This document shows, piece by piece, positions 34,729-45,215 of a stretch of 64,000 nt of DNA. The stretch is taken from the NCBI GenBank assembly GCA_013289585.1, contig JABCZR010000001.1, positions 124,001-188,000 of the forward strand, read 5' to 3'. Numbering within the stretch: the stretch's first letter is position 1; the number at the start of each line of letters is the position of its first letter. The notes below the pieces were generated by a model. That model saw only the letters and a program-made list of their open reading frames with translations, was not told where the DNA came from and searched no databases. A program made the translations under genes and the position numbers. Origin of the DNA: Acidobacteriota bacterium (GTDB lineage Bacteria > Acidobacteriota > Terriglobia > Acidiferrales > UBA7541).

Positions 34729-35679
34729 CTAGAAAAGAGTATGCAGGATGGCTTTCTGCACGTACATGCGGTTTTCGGATTGATCGAGGACCACCGACTG
34801 CGGGCCGTCGAGAATTTCCGGGGTAACTTCCAGGCCGCGGTGCGCCGGAAGACAGTGCATGAAGACGGCGTCCGGGGCGGCCAGCGACATCAGTTCTGGA
34901 TTTACCTGGTAGGGCTGGAACACGGTGTTTCGCAATTGACCTTCGGATTCGAAACCCATGCTGGTCCAGGAATCGGTGTAGACCGCTTGCGCGCCACTGA
35001 CGGCTTCGTGCGGGTCGGTCATCAGTTCGATTTTAGCTTTCGTTTCGCGAGCGACACGTTTGCCATCGGCGACGACTTCCGGCGCTGGGGCATACTCCGC
35101 TGGAGTGGCGATGCGAAGATGGACACCGAGACGCGCCGCGAGATAGATGAGCGAATTGCAAACGTTGTTGCCGTCGCCGACGTAAGCGAGCTTGAAACCG
35201 CGCAAAGCGCCAAATTTTTCTTCAAGGGTGAAGAAATCGGCGAGCGCCTGGCAGGGATGGAATTTGTCGGAGAGCGCGTTGATGACGGGAATATTCGCGT
35301 TGGCGGCCATTTCTTCGAGGACGCGCTGCTGGTACACGCGAGCGACGATGCCCTGGACCCAGCGCTCGAGATTCCGCGCGACATCAGCAATGGATTCGCG
35401 CGCACCGAGAGACGCGGAAGCCTGCGTGTGGTCGAGAAAAACGACGGAACCGCCCATGCTCTGGATGCCGACTTCGAAGGTGACACGCGTGCGCAGAGAA
35501 GGCTTCTCGAAAATCAGAGCGATAAATTTGCCGCTCAGTGTCGAGGTATAGCGACCCGGGCGGGCCTTGATGTCCGTGGAAAGCTGGAGCAGCTCGCGCG
35601 TGTGCGAAGGACTCCATTCCGCTCCAGTGAGCAGATCATTCGATAACGAAACGGGTGCAACGAGAGTGGTAGTGGTCAT
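34729..35679 (-). CDS. argF: Ornithine carbamoyltransferase
   Basis: Makes citrulline from ornithine and carbamoyl phosphate. From ATG 35679 the product is 316 residues. Carbamoyl-phosphate motif EKPSLRTRVTFEVG, HPCQALADFFTLEE, and the ornithine-side FMHCLPAHRGLEV are all present; the last favours ornithine over N-acetylornithine as substrate. The frame is open 73 codons further, inside argD, but ATG 35679 lies 4 bp after the argD stop with AAGGTGAAAAA before it. Confidence 0.96.
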   Translation of the reverse strand: MTTTTLVAPVSLSNDLLTGAEWSPSHTRELLQLSTDIKARPGRYTSTLSGKFIALIFEKPSLRTRVTFEVGIQSMGGSVVFLDHTQASASLGARESIADVARNLERWVQGIVARVYQQRVLEEMAANANIPVINALSDKFHPCQALADFFTLEEKFGALRGFKLAYVGDGNNVCNSLIYLAARLGVHLRIATPAEYAPAPEVVADGKRVARETKAKIELMTDPHEAVSGAQAVYTDSWTSMGFESEGQLRNTVFQPYQVNPELMSLAAPDAVFMHCLPAHRGLEVTPEILDGPQSVVLDQSENRMYVQKAILHTLF

Positions 35680-35683
35680 TTTT

Positions 35684-37036
35684 TCACCTTGCCGCAGCGT
35701 GGGCGACGCGCTCCGGATATGCGGACTGACTGGAATCCGGGACGGAGGCTTGCCGTGGAGTTGTAGCAAGAACAAGTTCGAACAGCCGGAGAAATTCGCG
35801 CACCTGCGCGCTCGACAGGTTAAAGGGCGGAAGCAGGCGCAAAGTAAAGTCGTGGGTGCAATTGATGAGCAGGCCGCGCTGCATGGCCTCGGCGACAAAT
35901 GGGGCGCCTTCGATCGAGAGTTCGACGCCGATCATCAGGCCTTCCCCGCGAATTTCGCGAACGAAATCAAATTTGGCGGCGAGGTTTGTAAGTCCTGCGT
36001 GTAACTCCGCGCCGCGGGCCCGGATATTGTCGAGAAGCTTCTGTTGCTCGACGATAGCGAGGAATTCCAAGGCGACGGCGCACGCCAACGGGCCGCCGCC
36101 GAAAGTCGTTCCATGCATGCCGAGGGAAACCTTGGCGGCCACGGCTTCGGTGGTCAGGATGGCGCCGAGGGGCAGCCCGGCAGCCAGAGGTTTGGCGATT
36201 AAGACGATGTCCGGTTTGGATGAAAATTTCTGGTAAGCAAAATAGCGGCCGGAACGGCCTAGACCGCATTGAATTTCATCGGCGATCAATAGAGCGCCGT
36301 GCTGCGTGGCGAGAGAGCGGGCGCGATTCCAGAAAAGCTCGCTGACAGGATTGATCCCCCCTTCGCCCTGAATCGTTTCAAGAAGGACGCCGCAGACGGT
36401 ATCGTCGAATTTGGATTCAAGATCGGCGACGTCATTGAAGCGCACGAACTCCACGCCAGGAACAACAGGTGCGAAAGGCAGACGGTATTTTTCCGTTGCA
36501 GTGACGCTGATGGCGCCGAAAGTGCGCCCATGAAAGGAATTTTCCATGGCGAGAAAGCGATGTTTTTTCGAAGGCGCTGCCGTGGGCTCTTCGGTCCCGC
36601 GGCAGAAGAGCCTCGCGAGCTTGAGTGCACCATCGATAGCTTCCGTGCCGCTATTGGCGAAGAAGACGCGGTCGAGCCCGGACCAGGAAGCGAGCTTGCA
36701 AGCGAGCGGACCCTGGTGGGCATTGTGATAGAGGTTCGAAAGGTGAATGGCGCGCGCAGCTTCACGACGAATCACTTTAACGATGCGCGGATGGGCATGG
36801 CCGAGGGCGTTCACAGCGATGCCGCCGAGAAAATCGAGATATTTCTTGCCGGTGGCGTCAAAGAGGTACGGGCCGCGGCCGTGGGTCATCACGATGGGTG
36901 GCCGTTTGTAAGTTGGGAGAAGAAATTTTTCGGCATCGAGCAGGCGCGAGTCCGTTTTGATGGCGGGTGCCTTCCGATGCTTTGAGCTCAGCGTCGAGCG
37001 TGCTGCGGCCTTTTTCTTGAGCGAGGGGCGCATCAT
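35684..37036 (-). CDS. argD: Acetylornithine aminotransferase
   Basis: PLP-dependent class-III aminotransferase converting N-acetylglutamate semialdehyde to N-acetylornithine. ATG 37036 overlaps the argB stop and gives 450 residues; the first 35-40 are basic and probably an extension (KKKAAARSTLSSKHRK). Core motifs: YLDFLGGIAVNALGHAHP, NSGTEAIDGALKLAR, the Asp of IADEIQCGLGRSG and the PLP lysine in LIAKPLAAGLPLGA. The ending extends past the usual C-terminus with a Ser/Gln tail. A longer upstream frame overlaps argB and is rejected. Confidence 0.96.
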   Translation of the reverse strand: MMRPSLKKKAAARSTLSSKHRKAPAIKTDSRLLDAEKFLLPTYKRPPIVMTHGRGPYLFDATGKKYLDFLGGIAVNALGHAHPRIVKVIRREAARAIHLSNLYHNAHQGPLACKLASWSGLDRVFFANSGTEAIDGALKLARLFCRGTEEPTAAPSKKHRFLAMENSFHGRTFGAISVTATEKYRLPFAPVVPGVEFVRFNDVADLESKFDDTVCGVLLETIQGEGGINPVSELFWNRARSLATQHGALLIADEIQCGLGRSGRYFAYQKFSSKPDIVLIAKPLAAGLPLGAILTTEAVAAKVSLGMHGTTFGGGPLACAVALEFLAIVEQQKLLDNIRARGAELHAGLTNLAAKFDFVREIRGEGLMIGVELSIEGAPFVAEAMQRGLLINCTHDFTLRLLPPFNLSSAQVREFLRLFELVLATTPRQASVPDSSQSAYPERVAHAAAR

Positions 37037-37884
37037 GCCGCCGAGAGCGCCGCATGCGCGGTCGAGAGGGGCTCGCGCAGGACGCGAGTGCCGGGAATAG
37101 AGGATAAGCCGTCCTTTGCAACGCTCGCTGCCGCGTGCGAGGCAAGCAGCAAAGCTTCCGGCGATGTTCCGCCGACAATGCGGACTTCGCGAATGCCGCC
37201 TTCGATGGCGCGCTTGGCGGCTTCGAGCTTCAGAATCATGCCACCGGAAACAATACGGCTCTGGACGAGGCGCTCGATTTCTTCGCATGTGATGGCCGCG
37301 AGAACCTTGTCCCCATCGAGCACGCCGGCAACATCGGTGAGATAAATCAGCTGATCTGCGCCGAGATATTCGGCACAGGCCGCGGCCATGTGGTCAGCAT
37401 TGATGTTATACAGCTCATTATCCGCGCCGATGCCGAGGCACGGGGCAACCGGCAGGAGCCCTTCGCGCCAGAGCGATTCGATAAACTGCGCGTTCAAGCC
37501 TGTGAGGTAGCCGACGAACCCGAGGCTACCTTCGACTTCGTTGTGCACCATGGGCTCGGCGACGAAACATTGAGCATCCGCGGCGGAGATACCGATGGCA
37601 GGCTGACCTTCGGCGGAGATGGCTGCGGCCAGTTTCTTGTTCAGCAAACCAGCGAAGACCATGACGGCCACGTCGCGAGTTTCGCGGTCGGTGACGCGCA
37701 GCCCGGCGACGAATTTGCTCTCGATAGCCATGCGCTTGAGGGTGGCAGTAAACAACCGGCCGCCGCCATGGACGACGAGAATTTCATGGCCTTCGCGCGC
37801 GAGCGCCGCGACCTGGCCCGCGAGCCCATGCATAAGCGCGTCGTCTTCGAGTAATGCACCTGCGAACTTGATTACGATTCTCAT
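37033..37884 (-). CDS. argB: N-acetylglutamate kinase
   Basis: Phosphorylates N-acetylglutamate, the usual control point of the pathway. The 283 residues start MRIVIKFAGALLEDDALM, with the nucleotide-binding LVVHGGGRLFTATLKRM, INADHMAAACAEYLGADQLIYLTDVAGVL and the C-terminal GGMILKLEAAKRAIEGG. The usual KxGG near the N-terminus is KFAG here. It lacks the N-terminal helix of arginine-inhibited ArgB, which argues against direct feedback inhibition. Overlaps argC by ATGA and argD by 4 bp. Confidence 0.95.
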   Translation of the reverse strand: MRIVIKFAGALLEDDALMHGLAGQVAALAREGHEILVVHGGGRLFTATLKRMAIESKFVAGLRVTDRETRDVAVMVFAGLLNKKLAAAISAEGQPAIGISAADAQCFVAEPMVHNEVEGSLGFVGYLTGLNAQFIESLWREGLLPVAPCLGIGADNELYNINADHMAAACAEYLGADQLIYLTDVAGVLDGDKVLAAITCEEIERLVQSRIVSGGMILKLEAAKRAIEGGIREVRIVGGTSPEALLLASHAAASVAKDGLSSIPGTRVLREPLSTAHAALSAA

Positions 37885-38912
37885 TGAAGTGCGGTGTGCT
37901 CCTCTATCCCCAACATGTGGTTGAAATTCTGAACGGCCTGTCCCGCGGCGCCTTTGCCGAGATTGTCGAGGCAGGAGACGATAATCAGGCGGCGCCCGGA
38001 TTTATCGAGGGCAAAGCCGAGGTCACAGAAATTGGTGTGCGCGACATGCTGAAGCTCGGGCAGCGTGCCGGCGGGCCAGATACGAACCATGGTACGCCCG
38101 GCGTAGAACTTTCGGTAGAGTGCTTCGATATTTTGCGCGGATTGCGGCTCGTCGAGCGTGATGTAGATGGTGGAAAGAATGCCGCGCGAAAGCGGCAAAA
38201 GATGCGTCGAGAAAATCAGCTGCGATTCGCTCAAGCCGGTATGGTCCAGAATTTCCGGTGTGTGACGGTGGGTGAAAAGATTGTAAGCCTTGAAGTTTTC
38301 ATCCACCTCGACGAAGTGGAGATCGCGGCGAGGATCCTTGCCAGCACCGCTCGCGCCGGATTTGCAGTCGCAAACGACGCTGGAGCCCGGAGCGATCCAC
38401 CCCGGTTGGGTGAGAGGGCACAAGGCGAGGATGACACTGGTGGCATAACAGCCGGGATTCGCGACCAGCCGCGCGCCGGCGATCTCAGCGGAATAGAGCT
38501 CGGGAATCCCATAGACGGCTTCATTAAGCCAATCGGCGTGCGGCGCGGGAAGCTTGTACCAGGAGGTGAAGGTTTCCGCGGATTGAAAACGAAAAGCTCC
38601 GCTCAAATCCACCACACGCAGACCGGCGTCGAGCAGGGATGGCGCGAGCTCCGCAGAAGCTTCATGGGGAGTGGCGAGAAAGGCAGTCCCCGCGTTGCTG
38701 GAAATAATGGTCTCCGCCGAAAGAGTGCGGAGGGGAGCTTCACCCCAACCGCGGAATTGAGGAAAAAGTTCGGCAAGACACTTCGCGCCGTTGGTCTCGC
38801 GGACATAGAACACGGGGGGGCGAAGCTGAGGATGACGAAGAAGGATGCGCGCGAGCTCCAGACCGGTGTAACCGGTGACACCTACAACGGCGATTTGACG
38901 GGGATCTCTCAT
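37881..38912 (-). CDS. argC: N-acetyl-gamma-glutamyl-phosphate reductase
   Basis: NADPH-dependent reduction of N-acetylglutamyl phosphate. The 343 residues have the Rossmann opening VAVVGVTGYTGLELARIL-like (residues 8-25), the catalytic cysteine in VANPGCYATSVILALCPL, and HRHTPEI with the conserved histidine. It belongs to the type-1 ArgC group by length. It starts 2 bp after the argR stop and overlaps argB by 4 bp. No anomaly was seen. Confidence 0.96.
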   Translation of the reverse strand: MRDPRQIAVVGVTGYTGLELARILLRHPQLRPPVFYVRETNGAKCLAELFPQFRGWGEAPLRTLSAETIISSNAGTAFLATPHEASAELAPSLLDAGLRVVDLSGAFRFQSAETFTSWYKLPAPHADWLNEAVYGIPELYSAEIAGARLVANPGCYATSVILALCPLTQPGWIAPGSSVVCDCKSGASGAGKDPRRDLHFVEVDENFKAYNLFTHRHTPEILDHTGLSESQLIFSTHLLPLSRGILSTIYITLDEPQSAQNIEALYRKFYAGRTMVRIWPAGTLPELQHVAHTNFCDLGFALDKSGRRLIIVSCLDNLGKGAAGQAVQNFNHMLGIEEHTALQ

Positions 38913-38913
38913 T

Positions 38914-39384
38914 TTATGCCCGAGCGCGAGACGGGCGGCTCACGAACGCTTCAATCTTTTTTTGGAGGGATTCGCGCGATTTTTTATTGGGCGTGATGAT
39001 CAGGACGGTGTCGTCACCGGCGATGGTCCCGGCGATTTCCGGGAATTTGGCGCCATCGACAGCCGCCGCGAGAGGCTGTGCGCCACTGGGTGGAGTTTTC
39101 AGAACGAGCAAATTCTCCGCGGGGCGGATGTCGAGAAGAAATTCGCCTAGGGCTCGGGCGAGGGGAGGAAGCGGCGCGGGCTCTTCGGGGAGCGCGGCGA
39201 CGGACTTATAGCCGTCATGCGTTTTGATCAGGCGAAGTTCCTGCAGATCGCGAGAGAGCGTGGCCTGGGTAACGCGGAGCCTTTGCGCGGCCAGGCGACG
39301 GCGCAGCTCTTCCTGATTTCCGATGTGCTGATCGGAGACCAAGCGGAGAATCTGACCGTGGCGGAATGTTTTGCCGGTGCTCAT
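38914..39384 (-). CDS. argR: Arginine repressor ArgR
   Basis: Hexameric arginine-responsive repressor. From ATG 39384 the protein has 156 residues: an N-terminal winged helix (RVTQATLSRDLQELRLIKT, the SR recognition signature) and a C-terminal oligomerisation/arginine domain containing GTIAGDDTVLIITPN, where the GTIAGDDT motif holds the arginine contacts. An ATG 24 bp upstream is open but lies in the operator. Two ARG-box palindromes lie immediately before the start, so the regulator very likely represses its own operon argRCBDFGHJ. Confidence 0.96.
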   Translation of the reverse strand: MSTGKTFRHGQILRLVSDQHIGNQEELRRRLAAQRLRVTQATLSRDLQELRLIKTHDGYKSVAALPEEPAPLPPLARALGEFLLDIRPAENLLVLKTPPSGAQPLAAAVDGAKFPEIAGTIAGDDTVLIITPNKKSRESLQKKIEAFVSRPSRARA

Positions 39385-39386
39385 CG

Positions 39387-39421
39387 TGTATGAATAATAC
39401 AGCTCCATGTATTTTTATACA
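39387..39421 (-). promoter_or_regulatory. Tandem ARG boxes before argR
   Basis: Box 1 (39387-39401) is TGTAT-GAATA-ATACA and box 2 (39408-39421) is TGTAT-TTTT-ATACA, both AT-rich palindromes of ARG-box type. Their centres are about 20.5 bp apart, the two-turn spacing used by ArgR hexamers. Box 1 ends 2 bp before the argR ATG, so binding would block the ribosome-site region as well as the promoter. Confidence 0.8.
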
Positions 39422-39593
39422 GGGGCATGCATAGCACTGTCAACGGGTTTTTGAAAAGATTTTGCCGGTAACGAGTCGGCGACAGCGCGAGACAAAGAAG
39501 AAGCGAGTCATGTAAGATTCGCAGCACTTGCAGGAAGCGCGCTGGATTTTCCGCGCCGGGGATGTAACCTACTAATGCAGTACCGCGGAGCTT

Positions 39594-39944
39594 ATGGCAA
39601 CGGCTTGCCAGATATCCGGATGCAAGAACGAAGCGCCGCAAGCGCTTGCTGACCAGCGGCTGTGCGTGCTGCACTTCACGCTATCGCTGGAGGCGAGCTG
39701 CGCGGAGATGCGCCGGGAGACAGCGCTGGGGAACGCGCCGCAGGAACGGCAACGCGAGATCATGCGCTTCATTACGGAACACGGGGAGCGCCTAGCGCGA
39801 GTGGCAACCAGTGGCCTGCACCTGACAGATGACCTGAAAGCGCGGATTTTGAGCACGTTCCTCACGCTGATGAACTTGCGAGAAAACCTCGACCGTTCAA
39901 ACATGCGCAGCTCGTTTGGCCGCTCCGGCCACACAGTTCGATAG
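39594..39944 (+). CDS. Small Cys-containing protein, unknown function
   Basis: Not recognised. The 116 residues start MATACQISGCKNEAPQAL; Cys5, Cys10, Cys24 and the nearby His (CVLHF) could form a zinc site. The rest is helical (EMRRETALGNAPQERQREIMRFI, split about 38-60, and LKARILSTFLTLMNLRENLDR near the end). It is transcribed away from argR and stands alone. Coding character is good and no other frame competes. A DNA- or protein-binding role is possible but not shown. The 285 bp after it hold no visible gene. Confidence 0.7.
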   Translation: MATACQISGCKNEAPQALADQRLCVLHFTLSLEASCAEMRRETALGNAPQERQREIMRFITEHGERLARVATSGLHLTDDLKARILSTFLTLMNLRENLDRSNMRSSFGRSGHTVR

Positions 39945-40229
39945 ATTCGCTAACTGCTGGAAGTGACTTTTGTGTGCAATTGGAGTTGCGACCTGCCGAT
40001 CGAGGGTCTTCCGTACTCCGTGATGGGTTTTCAGTAAGTCAAAAGGACAGGAAGCTCATTTCAGCTTTACTGGTTCTCCCGCGCTTGGTTCGAATCCCTA
40101 GTTCACTTGTGAGCCCGGCAGAAGAGATGTGTCAGGAGGCGGGATTTCGTTTTCGGCTTCCCAGTGTTGGCTAACATGCTTCGGCCCGACAGACGTGCAA
40201 CGATTTGGCGGCTCGAGGGTTCAACAGAG

Positions 40230-41258
<1,029 letters not shown>

Positions 41259-41263
41259 GAGCG

Positions 41264-41285
41264 GCGCGGCCCTGGCAGGCCGCGC
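41264..41285. repeat. GC-rich palindrome in the thiF-bamA divergent gap
   Basis: GCGCGGCC (41264-41271) and GGCCGCGC (41278-41285) flank CTGGCA. It lies 6 bp upstream of the ThiF-like GTG, in a 115-bp region shared by two divergent promoters. It may be another member of the dispersed hairpins, or a leader structure; no CTAC tail. Confidence 0.5.
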
Positions 41286-41373
41286 GGACGCGCCTGCTTG
41301 GATACATGATAGCGCCAAAGTGCACCGGGCGGGCAACGCCGCTGTGCTACCCTTCGTCTGAGCGAATGGACGC

Positions 41374-44300
41374 ATGAAATTGAGCTGGCTCAATGGGATG
41401 CGAGGGCTTGTCGTACTCGCGCTCCTGACGGGAGCTGCGCCGACGCACGCGCAAACGCCGCAGGGAACTGCAGTGCCGAATGTCGCGACGGAAGCTACGG
41501 TCGTGGCGGTCCGCATCGTTAAAGAAAATGGGCAGGTGCTGTCCGAAGCACCTAGCGGAATCGCCGTGGAAGCCGGGAAACCGATCGACCGGGCAAAAAT
41601 AGCGGAAAGTTTGCACACACTATATCGAACTGGGACCTACGCAGATCTGCGCGCGGTATTGACGCCGGTTGACGGCGGAATGCGGCTGGATTTCGTTGTG
41701 CGGGAAAACCTTTTTTTCAATCAGGTGCTGATCGAGGGGCTGGTAGCCCCACCCAGCGACGCCTCGGCGGCCGCGGCAATGCAGCTCGGACTCGGTCAAA
41801 CCTACCGCAAGGCAGCAGTGAGCGAAGCACTGGTGCGGCTCAAAGAGACGCTGCGGGAGGAAGGCCTGTACGAGGCGGAGGTTTCCGCGGAAGAGGTGCC
41901 GCATGCGGACAAGCACGAAATGGACATCGTGGTCCACGTGAAACCGGGCCCGCGCGCGCTTCTTGGAGTAGTGCACCTGAAGAATGATACGGAGTTTCCC
42001 GACGCAGAAATTCTCTCGAAGTTGAAGATGAAGGTGGGAAAGGCGGTGACGTCCGAGCGCCTTCAGCGCGGAACCGACCGCATCCGGAAATTCATGGCGA
42101 AGAAAGGGTACTTGAGCGCGCGAGCGATTGTGAAGCGAGGCGAATACGATATCGCGAAGAATACCATTCCGCTGGATCTGGATGTGACGGAAGGACCGCG
42201 TGTTCAAGTGACGGTCACGGGGGCGAAATTCTCCAAGGGCGACCTGAAAAAATTGATACCGGTTTATCAAGAAGGCGCGGTCGACGCGGACCTGTTGGAA
42301 GAAGGAAAGCGCAACCTGCTCGAGCGGCTGGAGCGGGAAGGATATTTTGATGCCACGGTGAACTACAAAACGGACGTGCATGAAGTGAAGGGCAAAGGAA
42401 AAACAGCGAAAGGCACGGAAGAGGCCATCACCTACGCAGTGAAACGCGGCGGGCGTCACAAACTGATGGGCATCGAGATCAGTGGGAACAAGTACTTCGA
42501 TAAAGAATTGTTGCGGAGCCGGTTGCAGATCTTTGGCGGGGCGTTTGGCTCGCCGGGGAGGTTCAGCCGGCGCCTGGTGGAATCTGATACGCAATCGATG
42601 CTCAGCCTGTACCAGGCGAACGGATTCCTGGAGGCCAAGGTCGAGTACCAGATCGAAGACGACTACAAGGGCAAAGCAGATGATTTGCTGATCGTGTTCA
42701 AGATTCAGGAAGGAAAGCAGACGCGGGTGGCGTCTCTTTCCATCGAAGGAGCGCATGCATTCACGAAAGAGGAGCTGCTGGATGTAATTGGTTCCACTCC
42801 GGGGCAGCCGTATTCGGATTTCGGAGTAACAACGGACCGCGACAATATTCTGGCGCTGTATTTCAACGAAGGATTTCCGGAGGCCAGCTTTACGGCGAAC
42901 GCGGAACCTGTGACGGCGGACACGGCCACAAACTCAGGGAACAGTTCGAATGGCACGGCCGGCAAGGAAAATGGGGAAAAAGCCGAGAAAGAAATAAAGG
43001 CCGCAATCGAACAAGCAGCGCCCGTGAGGCTGGTTTACCACATCCTGGAAGGGCCGCAAATCCGCGTGCGGCGAATTCTCCTGAGTGGCTACGTGCATAC
43101 GCGATTGGGCGTGATACGACGGGAGATTCGAATCAAGCCGAATGAACCGCTGCGCGAAGGGGACGTGGTGGAATCGCAGCGGCATTTGTACAACCTGGGG
43201 GTCTTCAACCGTGTAACGATTGAACCGCAAAACCCGAATGGCACAGCCCCGGATAAGAACATCGCGGTGCTCGTCGAAGAAGCCAAACGCTACACCATCG
43301 CGTACGGCGGCGGCTTCGAAGTGCAGAGGCTGGCCAGCACAACAAATCCAACCGGTGGGCAGATTCAAGCGGCTCCCCGCGGGATCATCGAGATCAGCAA
43401 GCTGAACTTGACGGGACGGGCGGACTCGCTCTCGCTCAAAGTACGAGGGAGCACGTTACAAGGCCGCGCGCTGCTGGGGTATTTCGCCCCGAACACCTTC
43501 GGAAATTCGCACTACAGTTTCCAGGCGACGGCCTTTGCGGAAAAAACGCGCGACATCAATACGTTTACGGAAGAGCGGTACGAGGGCTCGCTGCAGCTGA
43601 CGGATCAGATCACGCCGCTCACGACGGTGCTTTATCACTATGCCTTCCGCAAAGTGCTGGTCTCCAATCTGAATATTCCGCCGCAGGAAATCCCGCTGTT
43701 CCAGCAACCCACGCTCGTCTCGCAATTTGGAGTGACGTGGGTAAGAGACTCGCGCGACAGTCCCGCGGACGCCTCCAAAGGCAGCTTCAATAGCGCCGAC
43801 TTCAGCGACGCCAGCACAGCGATTGGTTCCAGCGCGAACTTCCTGCGCTTTTTCTTTCAGAATTCGACTTACTATCCGATCAAACGGCGGTTCAGTTTTG
43901 CGCGTTCCGCCCGTTTTGGGATTCTCGTTCCATACGGGGGTACGGTTTCGCTGACATTCCCGGCACCGACTTGCCCTGTGGGTTCGCCCACTTGCGTACT
44001 TCCGACCGTCATACCGCTCCCAGAGCGATTCTTTGCGGGCGGCGGCACTTCACTGCGAGGTTTCGCGTTGAACCAGGCGGGACCGCGCGATTCGGGCACC
44101 GGGTTTCCCGTGGGAGGCCAGGCGTTGCTGGTGCTAAACCAGGAATTTCGTTTTCCGATGCGTTTGCCGTTCCTTGGCACGGCCCTGGGCGGCGCGATTT
44201 TCTATGATGGCGGAAATGTCTATAGCCGCCTTTCGCGAATTTCCTTCCGGGCGACACTGCCGAATCCGACATTCGGACTGCAAAACCCGGCGCTGCCCGC

Positions 44301-44565
44301 CGGACCGACGAACTTGCCGGTGTGCCTCACCAATTGCACCAACGAGCTGAATTATTTTTCGCATTCCATCGGAATCGGCGTCCGCTACAAGACTCCCGTA
44401 GGTCCGATCCGCATTGACCTCGGGTACATGATCAATCGTCCGTCCTTTGTAATACCAATACCTTGCCCGAATAACACGCCGACATGCGTTACCGGTTCGC
44501 TGGGCTATGAAGGCACGCGACTCGGGGGCTTTCAAATCTTTTTCAATTTGGGGTCATCGTTCTAA
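41374..44565 (+). CDS. Omp85-family outer-membrane assembly protein (BamA/TamA-like)
   Basis: Inserts beta-barrels or large autotransported proteins into the outer membrane. The 1063 residues have a signal peptide (LVVLALLTGAAPTHAQ), at least five POTRA-like units between about 40 and 640 (each with a G-PI-----L--LY-TG-Y or G----ELL---R pattern), and a C-terminal D15 barrel (VTWVRDSRDSPADASKG, FFAGGGTSLRGFALNQAGPRD, GGAIFYDGGNVY) ending in a phenylalanine (FFNLGSSF). It is followed by SurA-like and TamB genes in one overlapping operon, so TamA is as apt a name as BamA. An Asn/Gly/Lys-rich insert lies between POTRA units at about 510-550. Confidence 0.93.
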   Translation: MKLSWLNGMRGLVVLALLTGAAPTHAQTPQGTAVPNVATEATVVAVRIVKENGQVLSEAPSGIAVEAGKPIDRAKIAESLHTLYRTGTYADLRAVLTPVDGGMRLDFVVRENLFFNQVLIEGLVAPPSDASAAAAMQLGLGQTYRKAAVSEALVRLKETLREEGLYEAEVSAEEVPHADKHEMDIVVHVKPGPRALLGVVHLKNDTEFPDAEILSKLKMKVGKAVTSERLQRGTDRIRKFMAKKGYLSARAIVKRGEYDIAKNTIPLDLDVTEGPRVQVTVTGAKFSKGDLKKLIPVYQEGAVDADLLEEGKRNLLERLEREGYFDATVNYKTDVHEVKGKGKTAKGTEEAITYAVKRGGRHKLMGIEISGNKYFDKELLRSRLQIFGGAFGSPGRFSRRLVESDTQSMLSLYQANGFLEAKVEYQIEDDYKGKADDLLIVFKIQEGKQTRVASLSIEGAHAFTKEELLDVIGSTPGQPYSDFGVTTDRDNILALYFNEGFPEASFTANAEPVTADTATNSGNSSNGTAGKENGEKAEKEIKAAIEQAAPVRLVYHILEGPQIRVRRILLSGYVHTRLGVIRREIRIKPNEPLREGDVVESQRHLYNLGVFNRVTIEPQNPNGTAPDKNIAVLVEEAKRYTIAYGGGFEVQRLASTTNPTGGQIQAAPRGIIEISKLNLTGRADSLSLKVRGSTLQGRALLGYFAPNTFGNSHYSFQATAFAEKTRDINTFTEERYEGSLQLTDQITPLTTVLYHYAFRKVLVSNLNIPPQEIPLFQQPTLVSQFGVTWVRDSRDSPADASKGSFNSADFSDASTAIGSSANFLRFFFQNSTYYPIKRRFSFARSARFGILVPYGGTVSLTFPAPTCPVGSPTCVLPTVIPLPERFFAGGGTSLRGFALNQAGPRDSGTGFPVGGQALLVLNQEFRFPMRLPFLGTALGGAIFYDGGNVYSRLSRISFRATLPNPTFGLQNPALPAGPTNLPVCLTNCTNELNYFSHSIGIGVRYKTPVGPIRIDLGYMINRPSFVIPIPCPNNTPTCVTGSLGYEGTRLGGFQIFFNLGSSF

Positions 44566-45215
44566 TGCGCGGAGCACGGCATGGCGCACTGGTAGCCGCG
44601 TTGCTTGTGGCGGCCAGCGCGGGATGGCTCGGGGCGCAGGAAATCGCCGACCGAATCGTCGCGCGCGTGGAAAACGACGTCATCTTGTTGAGCGACATCC
44701 AACTGCTCAGCCGCTATCAGCAGCTCGTGGACGGAAAATCGGAAACGGAAGGGCAGATTCTGGACCGGCTGATCGATCAATGGATCGTGCGGACGGAAGC
44801 AGACGTTGCTCATTTTCCGCACCCCTCAGAGGCTGATATTGACCGCGGTGTACAGCGACTGCAGAAGTCGTTCGTGTCACAGGAGGAGTACGAGGCTCGA
44901 AAAAAACAGAGTGGCCTGAGTGATTCGGAAATTCGCGCGATCGTGGCCTCGCAGCTTTATTTGAGCAACTATCTCGATTCGCGTTTTCGACCCGGGCTGC
45001 AGATTGACCCCAAGGCAATTGAGGAATTTTACCGGACAGGGGTCGTGCCGGTGGCCAAGAGGCGAGGGCAGGAACCTCCCTCTTTGGAAGCCGCGCGCGA
45101 TGCGATCGAGGAAGCCCTGGTGCAGAGTGGGATCAACGAGCAAGCCGATCGATGGCTCAAAGAGAGCAGGGTGCGCTTGCACATCGAAAAGCTTCTTGAT
45201 GAGGGGGCGAAGTGA
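44565..45215 (+). CDS. SurA-N-like periplasmic chaperone lacking a PPIase domain
   Basis: A 216-residue exported protein with a signal peptide (ALVAALLVAASAGWLGAQ), then EIADRIVARVENDVILLSDI, the opening of SurA/PrsA-type N-terminal domains. It ends with a helix (DRWLKESRVRLHIEKLLDEG) like the returning C-terminal segment of the chaperone core. No parvulin domain is present. The start overlaps the Omp85 stop as TAATG and the end overlaps tamB by 4 bp, so it is likely a dedicated chaperone of this barrel-assembly unit. Confidence 0.85.
   Translation: MRGARHGALVAALLVAASAGWLGAQEIADRIVARVENDVILLSDIQLLSRYQQLVDGKSETEGQILDRLIDQWIVRTEADVAHFPHPSEADIDRGVQRLQKSFVSQEEYEARKKQSGLSDSEIRAIVASQLYLSNYLDSRFRPGLQIDPKAIEEFYRTGVVPVAKRRGQEPPSLEAARDAIEEALVQSGINEQADRWLKESRVRLHIEKLLDEGAK

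Noticed and set aside
41620-42756. 378-codon minus-strand frame
   Set aside because: Antisense to the POTRA-coding part of the Omp85 gene; composition is that of a shadow.
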